Shown one piece after another: positions 9,655 to 18,249 of a stretch of DNA of 64,000 nucleotides. The notes below the pieces were generated by a model that saw nothing but the letters and a program-made list of their open reading frames with translations, did no database searches and had not been told where the DNA came from. The stretch comes from an uncultured Porphyromonadaceae bacterium. Lineage in GTDB: Bacteria; Bacteroidota; Bacteroidia; Bacteroidales; Muribaculaceae. The stretch is taken from positions 39,799 through 103,798 of the forward strand of contig CAMWRH010000002.1 in the NCBI GenBank assembly GCA_947176605.1. Reading direction: 5' to 3'. Position 1 is the first letter of the stretch. Every line of letters starts with the position of its first letter. Position numbers and translations under genes: made by a program.

Positions 9655-9692
9655 TATATCGGAGATGCCGATTGGAGGGAGCATGAAGCGTA

Positions 9693-9842
9693 TTACTTCA
9701 GAGCAGCCTGCACAGCGTCGTTGGGCACCATTTCCTCTTTGAAGACATAAGCGCCTGTCTTGGGAGACTTCTCCATTTTGATGACTTTGCTGTAGGTGCG
9801 TCCTTCACCTTTCTGAAGAGACGCCACGGTTTTCTTTGCCAT
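9693..9842 (-). CDS. DUF4295 small ribosome-associated-locus protein
   Basis: A 49-residue basic protein too short for the ORF track. Translation gives MAKKTVASLQKGEGRTYSKV, then IKMEKSPKTGAYVFKEEMVP and NDAVQAALK, stop TAA at 9693-9695. Bacteroidetes carry a conserved DUF4295 protein of this size and sequence directly after L33; its function is not established, although its position suggests a role at the ribosome. It is 11 nt downstream of rpmG and is followed by a strong terminator. Confidence 0.88.
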   Translation of the reverse strand: MAKKTVASLQKGEGRTYSKVIKMEKSPKTGAYVFKEEMVPNDAVQAALK

Positions 9843-9853
9843 AGTTCAGATGC

Positions 9854-10042
9854 TTATTTGATTTCTTTGTGGATGGTCATTTTTTTCAGGATGGGGTTGT
9901 ATTTCTTCAACTCCAGACGTCCCGGGGTGTTTTTGCGGTTCTTTGTGGTGATGTAACGTGACATACCGGGCATGCCGCTTGCCTTATGTTCGGTGCACTC
10001 GAGAATCACTTGCACTCGATTGCCTTTAGCTTTCTTTGCCAT
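9854..10042 (-). CDS. rpmG: 50S ribosomal protein L33
   Basis: A 62-residue protein with the L33 pattern: [38 protein letters not shown] and the terminal HKEIK. The zinc-ribbon cysteine pairs found in some L33 proteins are absent apart from one Cys in LECTEH, so this is the C-minus form. It sits between rpmB and the DUF4295 gene in one operon. Confidence 0.97.
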   Translation of the reverse strand: MAKKAKGNRVQVILECTEHKASGMPGMSRYITTKNRKNTPGRLELKKYNPILKKMTIHKEIK

Positions 10043-10127
10043 AGTTGGATTATGTGTTTGATTGCTTTATGCGGGAGATGGCGCGGGGTGGTGGAAGCAT
10101 ATTCGCCGCCCCTGCGTGTGGCTCCTA

Positions 10128-10391
10128 TTAGAGTGAAAGGATAGTGATGTTCTTGAAGTCAAGATTGCCTTCAGCCTCAGCCTTCTTGAGGGCTGCGTTG
10201 AGGCCGATTTTGTTGATAGTGCGGAGGGCGTGAGCCGATACGGTCAGCTCGATCCACATATCCTGCTCTACCCAGTAGAATTTCTTCTTGTGCAGGTTAA
10301 CCTCGAATTTGCGCTTTGTGCGGCGCTTGGAGTGAGAGACATTGTTACCCACCTGGGTCTTCTTGCCTGTTATCTGACAAACTTTTGACAT
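10128..10391 (-). CDS. rpmB: 50S ribosomal protein L28
   Basis: An 87-residue protein beginning [20 protein letters not shown], with the basic [18 protein letters not shown] stretch typical of L28. It is the first gene of the L28-L33-DUF4295 operon, with an ATG start at 10389-10391 and a promoter about 130 nt upstream, which leaves a leader of roughly 120 nt. Confidence 0.98.
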   Translation of the reverse strand: MSKVCQITGKKTQVGNNVSHSKRRTKRKFEVNLHKKKFYWVEQDMWIELTVSAHALRTINKIGLNAALKKAEAEGNLDFKNITILSL

Positions 10392-10520
10392 GGCTGTTTG
10401 GTTTCTGAATTGATTTTAAAAACTCGAAAGGTGAAATCCATGGCCGCCATCTCAGTTCTCATATCGCCCCTAAGTGCATCATTCTCAGAAGCTTTAAAGG
10501 ATGTGCCACAAAAATCGTTG

Positions 10521-10552
10521 CAAAGTTACACATTATCGGTGAATTATGCAAG
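10521..10552 (-). promoter_or_regulatory. Bacteroidetes promoter for rpmB operon
   Basis: Minus strand: CTTG (complement of 10549-10552; one mismatch to TTTG), 20-nt spacer, TAACTTTG (complement of 10521-10528). Good -7 match, acceptable -33. Confidence 0.65.
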
Positions 10553-10628
10553 TGATTGACCGGATTTTTTTTGTTGTGCGGGATGGGATTTACGGCAACA
10601 GTTTATCTCTCGGTTCGGAAAAAAGTAG

Positions 10629-10636
10629 TAACTTTG
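10629..10636 (+). promoter_or_regulatory. -7 promoter element for tsaD
   Basis: TAACTTTG matches TAnnTTTG 71 nt before the ATG of tsaD. No TTTG is found at the expected -33 distance, so only the -7 element is supported. Confidence 0.5.
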
Positions 10637-10707
10637 CATGAATGTATGGAGCCGCCACGGGCGTGACCCGGCTGTGGCGGCTCCCTGTCAGCAAAACGAG
10701 CATCATA

Positions 10708-11721
10708 ATGAACGCAATATTAGGAATAGAATCATCCTGCGACGACACTTCGGCTGCCGTGATAATCGACGGAGTGCTGCGCAGTAATGTCATAGCCGGT
10801 CAGAAGGTGCATGAGGCCTACGGTGGCGTAGTGCCCGAGCTGGCCTCGCGCGCTCATCAGCAGAACATACTGCCGGTGGTGAGCGAGGCAATACGCCAGG
10901 CCGGAATCACCAAAGAGCAGCTTACCGCCATAGCCTACACACGCGGCCCCGGACTGATGGGCTCGCTCCTTGTGGGCACGAGCTTTGCCAAAGGTATGGC
11001 GCTTGGTCTGGGGATACCGCTTATCGACGTCAATCATCTCCAGGCCCATGCACTGGCCCACTTCGTAAAGGAAGAAGAGACCGACGAAGTGCCGGAATTC
11101 CCTTACATGTGTCTGCTCGTATCCGGTGGCAACTCCCAGATCATACTGGTGCGCGGCGCAGATGATATGGAAATCATCGGGCGCACCATCGATGACGCAG
11201 CCGGCGAGGCATTCGACAAATGCGCCAAAGTGATGGGGCTCCCGTACCCCGGCGGCCCGCACATCGACCGCCTTGCAGCCGAGGGTAATCCCGATGCATT
11301 CCACTTCAGCAAGCCCCATATCGAAGGGCTCGACTACTCCTTCTCCGGCCTCAAGACGAGTTTCCTCTACACCCTGCGCGACAACCTTCGCCACGATCCC
11401 GACTTCATAGAGCGTCGCAAAGCCGATCTGGCGGCCTCGCTGCAGCGCACCATAATAGAGATACTGCTCGACAAACTGAAGAAAGCCGTAGCCCTGCACA
11501 AACCGCGCCATCTGGCCATCGGCGGAGGGGTATCGGCCAACTCCGGAGTGCGCGACGCCATAGCCGCATTCTGCCGCGACCGCGGCATCCGCGCCTGGAT
11601 ACCGAAGCGGAGCTTCACCACCGACAATGCCGCCATGGTGGCCATAGCCGGCGCCATGAGGATGCGTCCTGGCGAGCGGGGCGACCTCTCGCTTCCCCCC
11701 TATGCCCGCACCGAGCTTTAA
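10708..11721 (+). CDS. tsaD: tRNA N6-adenosine threonylcarbamoyltransferase
   Basis: A 337-residue protein of the Kae1/TsaD ASKHA family. It transfers the threonylcarbamoyl group from TC-AMP to A37 of tRNA. Family marks are ILGIESSCDDTSAAV at the start, YTRGPGLMGSLLVG, the metal-binding histidines in NHLQAHALAH, the SGGNSQ loop, and GGGVSANSGVR. The ORF track starts at 10642 (MYGAATG...), but the ATG at 10708 places the conserved motif at the N-terminus as in homologues. It is followed by a CinA-type gene after a 90-nt gap. Confidence 0.97.
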   Translation: MNAILGIESSCDDTSAAVIIDGVLRSNVIAGQKVHEAYGGVVPELASRAHQQNILPVVSEAIRQAGITKEQLTAIAYTRGPGLMGSLLVGTSFAKGMALGLGIPLIDVNHLQAHALAHFVKEEETDEVPEFPYMCLLVSGGNSQIILVRGADDMEIIGRTIDDAAGEAFDKCAKVMGLPYPGGPHIDRLAAEGNPDAFHFSKPHIEGLDYSFSGLKTSFLYTLRDNLRHDPDFIERRKADLAASLQRTIIEILLDKLKKAVALHKPRHLAIGGGVSANSGVRDAIAAFCRDRGIRAWIPKRSFTTDNAAMVAIAGAMRMRPGERGDLSLPPYARTEL

Positions 11722-11811
11722 TCCGCGTGAACATCGGCCCCGGAAACGGGCATAATGGCCCGTGGCACGGCCAAAACCAACTCACAGACACAGAATCACA
11801 GAAGCATAATC

Positions 11812-12570
11812 ATGCAGCAGCAGTTTAAAGAAACACGCCATGTGGTGATATATGGCTACACTCATGAGGAATTGCGCCGGGTGCTCAGGCACTTCGAGGA
11901 GCAGCTCCCCGAATACATACGCCTCACCATCGACAACGACCATCTCGTGACGCGTGTCACCCTGACCGGAATCAACAGCGGAGTCGAACTGCTCCGCTTC
12001 AAGATGAACAAATACCACCGCAACCTCAACGATATCTTCACCACCGACATCGTGGCGATGGAAGACCGCACGCCGGCCGAAGTGCTTGGCGGGCTGCTCC
12101 GCGAGCGCGAACTCACCGTGGGATTCGCCGAGAGCTGCACCGGTGGTAACCTGGCCCACCGCATCACACAGGTGCCCGGCTCATCGGCCTACTTCTTAGG
12201 GAGCGTGGTAAGCTACTCCAACGACGTGAAAGCCAACGTGCTCGGAGTGTCGCGCGGCGACCTGGGACAGTACGGTGCCGTCAGCAAGCAGGTGGTGCGC
12301 GAGATGGCCGAAGGAGTGGCACGCCTGATGCACACCGACTGTGCGATAGCCACCTCCGGCATAGCCGGACCCGATGGCGGCACGCGCCAGAAACCGGTAG
12401 GCACCGTCTGGATGGCCGCAAAATTGCAGGACAAGACAGTGACCGAATGCATGCACTTCGGCGGCGACCGCAACAGCGTGATAGAATCGGCCACCAACCA
12501 TGCGCTGGTGATGCTCGTCAACCTGCTGCGCAACTCCTACGAAGCTCCCGAAGACTTCAACGACGAGTAG
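11812..12570 (+). CDS. CinA C-terminal (PncC) amidohydrolase-domain protein with N-terminal KH-like region
   Basis: A 252-residue protein. Residues from about 85 to the end form the nicotinamide-nucleotide amidohydrolase (PncC/CinA-C) domain: TVGFAESCTGGNLAHRIT, SVVSYSNDVKANVLGV, YGAVSKQVVREMA, ATSGIAGPDGG and KPVGTVWMA. This domain deamidates NMN to nicotinate mononucleotide. The first 80 residues (YGYTHEELRRVLRHFEEQLP onward) resemble the KH-like linker that sits between the MoaB-like and amidohydrolase domains of full-length CinA; the MoaB-like domain is absent. The ATG at 11812 was chosen over the ORF-track start (11755) because the earlier residues are low-complexity and lack family similarity. 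It lies between tsaD and tamB on the plus strand. Confidence 0.88.
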   Translation: MQQQFKETRHVVIYGYTHEELRRVLRHFEEQLPEYIRLTIDNDHLVTRVTLTGINSGVELLRFKMNKYHRNLNDIFTTDIVAMEDRTPAEVLGGLLRERELTVGFAESCTGGNLAHRITQVPGSSAYFLGSVVSYSNDVKANVLGVSRGDLGQYGAVSKQVVREMAEGVARLMHTDCAIATSGIAGPDGGTRQKPVGTVWMAAKLQDKTVTECMHFGGDRNSVIESATNHALVMLVNLLRNSYEAPEDFNDE

Positions 12571-12618
12571 CCCCCGATAACAGCAATACACTACTAAAAC
12601 AAGAGTACCCGGCAAGGA

Positions 12619-15600
12619 GTGAGTACCAAGGACAAATGGCTCTGGACATACAGGGTGGTGAGAAGTCTGCTTTTCACCGCCATTGCCGTTGTGGCCGTGC
12701 TGTATGTGGGGCTGTATGTGACACTCTCCGTCCCCTCGGTGCAGGATAAAGTGCGCCGGGTGGCAATCGAAGAACTGTCGGCCCTCGTAGGAAGCCGGGT
12801 GGAAATCGGCGAGGTCACGATCAATCCGTTCAACGAGGTAGTGGTGCGGGGGCTCGACCTCTACCAGCCGCAGCCCGACGGGCGGCAATGCCTTCATGTG
12901 GAAAAAGTAGGGGCCGGAATCAGCATATGGGACCTCCTGGCCCATCGCCGCGTCATCATCACCTATGCCGAACTCATAGGGCTTCAGGCCGACGTATGGC
13001 AGAGCCGTCAGGGAGAGCCGCTCAACATACAGTTCCTCATCGATGCCTTTGCCCCCAAAGACAAAAGCAAACCTCCGGCGAAATTCGACCTCTGCATACG
13101 CAACATAGTGATACGCAAGAGCGCACTCTCCTTCCACCGCCAGTGGCAGCCGGCACGTACCGACCGGGCCATCGACTTCAACCACATCACCCTCACCGGC
13201 CTTAGCGCCGATGTGGCACTCCCCACCCTGTCAGACCACGGCATCGACATCGACCTGCGCCGCCTTGCGCTCACCGTCAACGAATCGCTTGAAATCCGAC
13301 GCCTTGCAGCCAAAGCCTATATAGAGAAAGGCGACATATCACTGACCGACTTCTCGCTTGAGTTGCCCAACACGTCGCTCACCGTCTCCGACATAACCCT
13401 CCCCTTAGGGCATTACGGCGGCGACATGCGCCGGATGCTGCGTGAGCGCTCATTCGACATTGAGGTAAGGGGAGAGCATCTCGTGCCGTCGGAATTCGCA
13501 GGATTCCTCCCGCAGCTCGAATCGCTTCAGACCCCCTTCACACTCATACTCAAGGGATCGGGCAACATTAACGGGGTGACACTCTCAAGGCTGCAGCTCG
13601 ACAACCGATACGAAGATTTTACCCTTCGCGTGGCCGACGCCACACTGCATGGCGCCGGAGAGGGGGCTCCGGAACTGAGTGTGCCCGAACTGCATCTGCA
13701 TGCCGGGCGCCACATAATGTCGACAGTGGCGTCAATCATCCCGGGCCCTGCCGGAATGCAGGAGCGGCTCACCGGTCTGGCTCCTGTTGACATTGAGGCC
13801 GGAGGGGAATGGAATTTCGCACCGAAAACAGGCAACGCGAAGCTAAAGCTTGAGAGTGGCTACGGCCCTCTTGACCTGACGGCCACTGCCGAGGAGGCCG
13901 GTGGCGCGATGCGTCTTCATACGGAATTCGCTACCGACGGGATCGCCATAGGCCGGCTGTTGCCCGACAGCCGTATGGGTAAAGTGGTGCTTCAGGGTCA
14001 CGCGGAAGGTGTGTACGACAGCCATGCCACGGCCTCCGCCACGCCGTCTCAAGGCAAAGTCGGCACCATGATAGAGCGGCTCAACCGGATACTGCCCGAA
14101 GCAAGGGCAGAGATCGATATGGTCTCTGCCGAAATCAACGGATATACACTCAGCGACCTGACAGTAAGCATCGACAAGACGCCTGACTCCACAATAGTCA
14201 TGGCCGGGTGTGATGATGAAAACTTCCGCATATCGCTCAACGGCGAGCTGCACCCCGACGGCGAGGCCACCACACTTCAGCTCGGGGCCGACATACAGCA
14301 TCTGTATCCGCAGGTGCTCGTGCCGATCGGCGGCAAGCTTCGCGACTGCGTGATATCGGGAGAACTGGACATCGATGTGGCCGGACTGTCGGCCGATGCG
14401 CTGCACGGCCGGCTCGACATCGACCATCTGCGGCTACAGCCGGTGACCCATGGACGCGCACCCCTGACGCTCAATCATCTGGGGCTCTTCGCATCCGAAG
14501 ACAGTGGCGACGGCCTGCGCCGGTATACCCTCGACTCCGACTGGATCGACGGCAATGTGGCCGGAAATTTCAATCCATCGCAACTCCCGGCCACAGTGAA
14601 GCGACTGATAGCCGACGTAATGCCCGCCTCATCCGGAATCGCACCGGATGAAGAGAACACCGAAACTGCCCAATCCGATGAAAGCAGACATGTGGCCGCA
14701 GCCACACCCCATAGCCCCCTCTGCCACTCAGAAAGCGCCCCGGCCGAACAGCCGGCCGCATCCCAAGGCAACTGGCTCGAATACGACTTCCGGCTGATGC
14801 GCGGCGGAAGCTGGATGGAATTCCTCGGACTCCCCGTAAAGCTCCTGTATGAAGCCGATATCTACGGCGAAATAAACGAAGCCGAAGGATTGCTGACCTT
14901 CGGTCTGCGCGCCCCCTATATCCAGCAGGGGCGCGACAAACTGATACAGCAGACCCGCCTCGACGCCACTATATCAGGAGGAGAGGGGAAGATGGATTTC
15001 TATTCAAGCATCCCGACCAAAAAAGGGGTGCTCGACCTTGAAGCCGATCTGCGCGCACGCGGTGGCGAATACGACCTGCTGCTCGGATTCAACAAAGAGA
15101 AAAAAGGTGAATTCTACGGCGACCTGCATGTCAGCGCCTCCCTTCACCCCTCGCTCAGCCGCGAGGGGCAGCAGCTCACCGCCACAATACTCCCCACTAC
15201 ACTTTGGCTTAACAATGCCGGCTGGGAGATAGGCAAGGCCGGAATCCGCTATGCCGACCGGCAGATTGACGTGCAGGGATTCTCCGTATCGCATGCCGAC
15301 CAGTTTGTGGCCATCGACGGAGTGGCCTCGGCCGATCCGGAGAGTGAAATCAACGTGCGGCTGCACGACATAGACCTCGACTACATATTCGATACGCTCA
15401 ACATCAACTATGTGGCATTCGGAGGGCATGCATCGGGCGAAGCCGTGGGCAAAGGGCTGCTTTCAGGCAATCCGGAAGCCTACACGCGGTGTCTGCGCGT
15501 AAAAGACCTGAGCTACAATCATGCCGTGCTTGGCGACGGCGACCTTCGCGGCGACTTCGATGCCACAGCAAAGAGGGTAGGGATACGCGCCGACATAGCT

Positions 15601-17472
15601 GAAGCCGGGCACCATGTGGCCCTCATCGACGGCGGCATATGGCTCGGGCGTGACTCACTGTCGTTTGGCGTGGAGGCTGATAAAGTGAGAATCGGCTTCC
15701 TGCAGACATTCATGTCGGCATTCTCCTCAAAAGTGGACGGACGGGCGTCGGGAAATGCCAAGCTCTTCGGCACATTCAAGGATATCGACATGGCCGGGCG
15801 CCTGTATGCCGATACCATAAGCCTGAAGGTGGACTATACCAACGTCACCTACTGCGGCAGCGACTCAGTATGGATAGAACCGGGACGCATCACCATCCCC
15901 TCCTTCCGGCTGCATGACATGGCCGGCAACTCCGCCATACTGCAGGGGACACTGACCCACAACTATTTCCACGATCCGTCGTTCCGCTTCAGTATCAACG
16001 GAGCGCGCAACCTGCTCGTATACGACACCGACGCCACGATGAACCCCATATGGTACGGACGCATCTACGGCACCGGCAGCGGCCAGATCATCGGTCGGCC
16101 GGGATATGTGGGGATATTGGCCGACATGACTACCGTGGGGCAATCAGCCTTCACATTCGTGCTGAGCGACTCCCAGGAGGCCTACGATTATAAATTCCTC
16201 ACCTTCACCGACCGCAGGAAAGAAGCCCGCCTGAAAGAGGAAGCGGAAGCGGCCGATCCGGAGAGTCCGGACGAGATAGTGGCGGCTTTCAACCGCAAAG
16301 TGGCCGAAGAGGCGGCCGATGAATCGGTATTCGCCATGGATATACGAGCCTCAATCACCCCCTCGGCGCGACTCACGATAGTGATGGATCCCATAGCTGG
16401 CGACAAAATCACCGCTCACGGGGCCGGAGCCATGAACCTCACGTACAACTCCGAGTCAAACGACATCAAGATGTACGGCAAATACACCCTCAGCGAAGGC
16501 ACTTACAACTTCTCGCTGCAGGATCTGATACTGAAGGACTTCATCATCAAGCCCGGCAGCAGCATCTCCTTCAACGGCGACCCGCTCAACGGACTGCTCG
16601 ACATCCGGGCCGCCTACCGCGTGAACACCAACCTCACCGACCTTGACAAAAGCTTCGCCACCGACCATGACCTCAACCGCACCAACGTGCCCGTCGACGC
16701 GATGCTTCTTGTAAAAGGGGAGATGACACAGCCCGACATAACATTCGATATAGAATTGCCCACGCTCAATGACGAAGTGGCCCAGAAAGTGCGCAGCATC
16801 ATATCATCCGAAGACATGATGAACCGCCAGATCATCTATCTCCTCGCCCTCAACCGCTTCTATACTCCCGAATACATGGGGAGCGGCAACACCGGTGGGG
16901 AATGGGCATCGGTGGCATCATCCACCTTATCATCGCAGCTCACCAACATGCTCGGCCAGCTGACCGACAAAGTAAATATCGCCCCATCGCTCCGCTCCGA
17001 CAAAGGCGACTTCTCAGATCTGGAGGTAGATCTTGCCCTATCGTCGCGCCTCTTCAACAACCGGTTGCTCATCAACGGCAACTTCGGCTACCGCGACCGC
17101 ACATCAAGCAGCACCACCTTCATCGGCGACTTCGATATAGAATATCTCATCACGCGCAGCGGCAGCGTGCGTCTGAAGGCCTACAATCACTTCAACGACC
17201 AGAACTATTACCTAAAATCCGCCCTCACAACGCAGGGACTCGGTGTGGCCTGGCGCAAAGACTTCGACCGCCTTTTCGGACATCGGCGCCGCAAGGGGGC
17301 AATCCCCCTTCCTGCCCCGGCTCCGGCAGCATCGGGGCAGGGTGCCCCCGGAGCCGGAGAAGCATCTCCTGCCCCCGAGGAAGCGCCGGGGGAGGAGAGT
17401 CCGCTCCCCGAGGATATACCGGCAGGCGCGGCCCTTCCCGAAGAAGAAGAGGAACCGCGACAGGCGGATTAG
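12619..17472 (+). CDS. tamB: TamB-like translocation and assembly module protein (DUF490)
   Basis: A 1617-residue AsmA/TamB family protein. One N-terminal membrane anchor covers about residues 13-33 (SLLFTAIAVVAVLYVGLYV), followed by VGSRVEIGEVTINPFNEV, the usual start of the periplasmic region. A very long beta-rich body follows, and the last 450 residues are the TamB C-terminal domain, ending near SVRLKAYNHFNDQNYYLKSA and then a Pro/Glu/Ala-rich tail (APAPAASGQGAPGAGEASP). Such proteins bridge the envelope and are linked to outer-membrane protein assembly or lipid transport. The start is a GTG. A Ser/Glu/Ala-rich insert sits near residues 670-715. No Omp85/TamA gene is adjacent in this window. 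Confidence 0.9.
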   Translation: MSTKDKWLWTYRVVRSLLFTAIAVVAVLYVGLYVTLSVPSVQDKVRRVAIEELSALVGSRVEIGEVTINPFNEVVVRGLDLYQPQPDGRQCLHVEKVGAGISIWDLLAHRRVIITYAELIGLQADVWQSRQGEPLNIQFLIDAFAPKDKSKPPAKFDLCIRNIVIRKSALSFHRQWQPARTDRAIDFNHITLTGLSADVALPTLSDHGIDIDLRRLALTVNESLEIRRLAAKAYIEKGDISLTDFSLELPNTSLTVSDITLPLGHYGGDMRRMLRERSFDIEVRGEHLVPSEFAGFLPQLESLQTPFTLILKGSGNINGVTLSRLQLDNRYEDFTLRVADATLHGAGEGAPELSVPELHLHAGRHIMSTVASIIPGPAGMQERLTGLAPVDIEAGGEWNFAPKTGNAKLKLESGYGPLDLTATAEEAGGAMRLHTEFATDGIAIGRLLPDSRMGKVVLQGHAEGVYDSHATASATPSQGKVGTMIERLNRILPEARAEIDMVSAEINGYTLSDLTVSIDKTPDSTIVMAGCDDENFRISLNGELHPDGEATTLQLGADIQHLYPQVLVPIGGKLRDCVISGELDIDVAGLSADALHGRLDIDHLRLQPVTHGRAPLTLNHLGLFASEDSGDGLRRYTLDSDWIDGNVAGNFNPSQLPATVKRLIADVMPASSGIAPDEENTETAQSDESRHVAAATPHSPLCHSESAPAEQPAASQGNWLEYDFRLMRGGSWMEFLGLPVKLLYEADIYGEINEAEGLLTFGLRAPYIQQGRDKLIQQTRLDATISGGEGKMDFYSSIPTKKGVLDLEADLRARGGEYDLLLGFNKEKKGEFYGDLHVSASLHPSLSREGQQLTATILPTTLWLNNAGWEIGKAGIRYADRQIDVQGFSVSHADQFVAIDGVASADPESEINVRLHDIDLDYIFDTLNINYVAFGGHASGEAVGKGLLSGNPEAYTRCLRVKDLSYNHAVLGDGDLRGDFDATAKRVGIRADIAEAGHHVALIDGGIWLGRDSLSFGVEADKVRIGFLQTFMSAFSSKVDGRASGNAKLFGTFKDIDMAGRLYADTISLKVDYTNVTYCGSDSVWIEPGRITIPSFRLHDMAGNSAILQGTLTHNYFHDPSFRFSINGARNLLVYDTDATMNPIWYGRIYGTGSGQIIGRPGYVGILADMTTVGQSAFTFVLSDSQEAYDYKFLTFTDRRKEARLKEEAEAADPESPDEIVAAFNRKVAEEAADESVFAMDIRASITPSARLTIVMDPIAGDKITAHGAGAMNLTYNSESNDIKMYGKYTLSEGTYNFSLQDLILKDFIIKPGSSISFNGDPLNGLLDIRAAYRVNTNLTDLDKSFATDHDLNRTNVPVDAMLLVKGEMTQPDITFDIELPTLNDEVAQKVRSIISSEDMMNRQIIYLLALNRFYTPEYMGSGNTGGEWASVASSTLSSQLTNMLGQLTDKVNIAPSLRSDKGDFSDLEVDLALSSRLFNNRLLINGNFGYRDRTSSSTTFIGDFDIEYLITRSGSVRLKAYNHFNDQNYYLKSALTTQGLGVAWRKDFDRLFGHRRRKGAIPLPAPAPAASGQGAPGAGEASPAPEEAPGEESPLPEDIPAGAALPEEEEEPRQAD

Positions 17473-17640
17473 GTTTTTTTAATCATTATGTAAGGATTTT
17501 CACCGAACAGCAGTGGCTATCAATGTGTTTTAATATCGGATTCCGGCAAGAGAGCAGGCACAATGCTTCAAGAGAGAGGCAAAAGAGTGACACTCCGCCG
17601 TCGGGACTCCGCAAAGAATACTATAAAAACACACACTATT

Positions 17641-17949
17641 ATGTCAGACAAAAAATCATATTACGTCAACATGATTGAGGCCAAGGATGGCAAGATGAAA
17701 GAGGTGCTTGATTTCAACTTCGGCGGTCATCATGACATCGCCGAGATGGTAGAAAAGACAAAGGCTGCCGGGCTCTTCGCCAAAGACAAGTATGCCAAAG
17801 AGTTCGTGCTCGCCATGCGCTTCATGCACCACGTAATCAAGAAGAACCCCGATCTGGCGCTCTTCAGCGAGTTCGGTGCCCAGTTCGAGGCCTTCAAGAA
17901 GAACGTCAAGTCACAGCTTGGCTGCGGCTGCGGCTGCTCCGAAAAGTAA
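17641..17949 (+). CDS. DUF3861-like small protein with Cys-rich C-terminus
   Basis: A 102-residue protein starting at ATG 17641 (MSDKKSYYVNMIEAKDGK). The middle, VLDFNFGGHHDIAEMVEKTK to ALFSEFGAQFEAFKKNVK, resembles the DUF3861 family (small alpha/beta proteins of unknown function with an N/G-H-D-I motif and a PLF-like C-terminal helix). It ends in LGCGCGCSEK, three alternating cysteines that could bind a metal or form disulfides; this tail is not something I recall as a standard part of the family. The ORF-track start 78 nt upstream adds a non-conserved basic segment and is unlikely. Function unknown. Confidence 0.7.
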   Translation: MSDKKSYYVNMIEAKDGKMKEVLDFNFGGHHDIAEMVEKTKAAGLFAKDKYAKEFVLAMRFMHHVIKKNPDLALFSEFGAQFEAFKKNVKSQLGCGCGCSEK

Positions 17950-18011
17950 ACAGCTGAATCAGATCCTGCTCCGTCAAGGGGAGCGCATCGACAACGACGA
18001 GTAATATCAAA

Positions 18012-18053
18012 AAGTGCGACCGACCCGTCAGGCATCGTCCTGACGGGTCGGTC
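18012..18053. terminator. long hairpin, probable bidirectional terminator
   Basis: A perfect 15-bp stem GACCGACCCGTCAGG / CCTGACGGGTCGGTC (18018-18032 and 18039-18053) with a 6-nt loop. In the minus direction it is followed by GCACTTTTTG, a U-tract; in the plus direction by only TTCATAA. It lies 70 nt past the DUF3861-like gene. Confidence 0.75.
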
Positions 18054-18182
18054 TTCATAATGTCGGCGCGTGTGTGGGCAGGCGTCGTCGGCCGGTCACT
18101 TTTTTGGGGCAGAGCCGAGGAAAGCCGGTGTGTCGCTCGCCGATATGCGGGTCGCTGCCGAGTGAGCCATAAAAATGAGCCA

Positions 18183-18213
18183 TAAAAAGAGGCGCCCCCG
18201 CGAGGGGAGCGCC
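18183..18213 (-). terminator. rho-independent terminator of prs
   Basis: Stem GGCGC-CCCC / GGGG-a-GCGCC (18191-18199 and 18204-18213) with a GCGA loop. In the minus-strand transcript it is followed by TCTTTTTATG. It lies 37 nt after the prs stop. Confidence 0.78.
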
Positions 18214-18249
18214 TTTATCAGTGACGGGAGGCTGAAGCCTCCGTGCGGA

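Larger units (their letters stand above)
10392..10707. promoter_or_regulatory. divergent intergenic region between rpmB and tsaD
   Basis: A 316-nt gap without a gene. It holds the leftward promoter of the ribosomal operon and the rightward -7 element of tsaD, listed separately. The rpmB leader (about 10392-10514) is long enough to hold an autoregulatory structure, but I cannot identify one by eye. Confidence 0.6.
17950..18249. other. convergent intergenic region with two hairpins
   Basis: A 300-nt gap between the DUF3861-like gene (plus) and prs (minus). It holds the two hairpins listed separately and a short direct repeat TGAGCCATAAAAA (18162-18174 and 18175-18187). I see no gene in it. Confidence 0.7.

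Noticed and set aside
12196-13185. 329-residue minus-strand ORF over the cinA-like/tamB junction
   Set aside because: Antisense to both genes, low-complexity, no motif; long antisense frames are common here because of the codon third-position bias.
18162-18187. Direct repeat TGAGCCATAAAAA x2 as an attachment site
   Set aside because: The copies are adjacent, with no integrase or inserted segment; more likely a small duplication next to the prs terminator.
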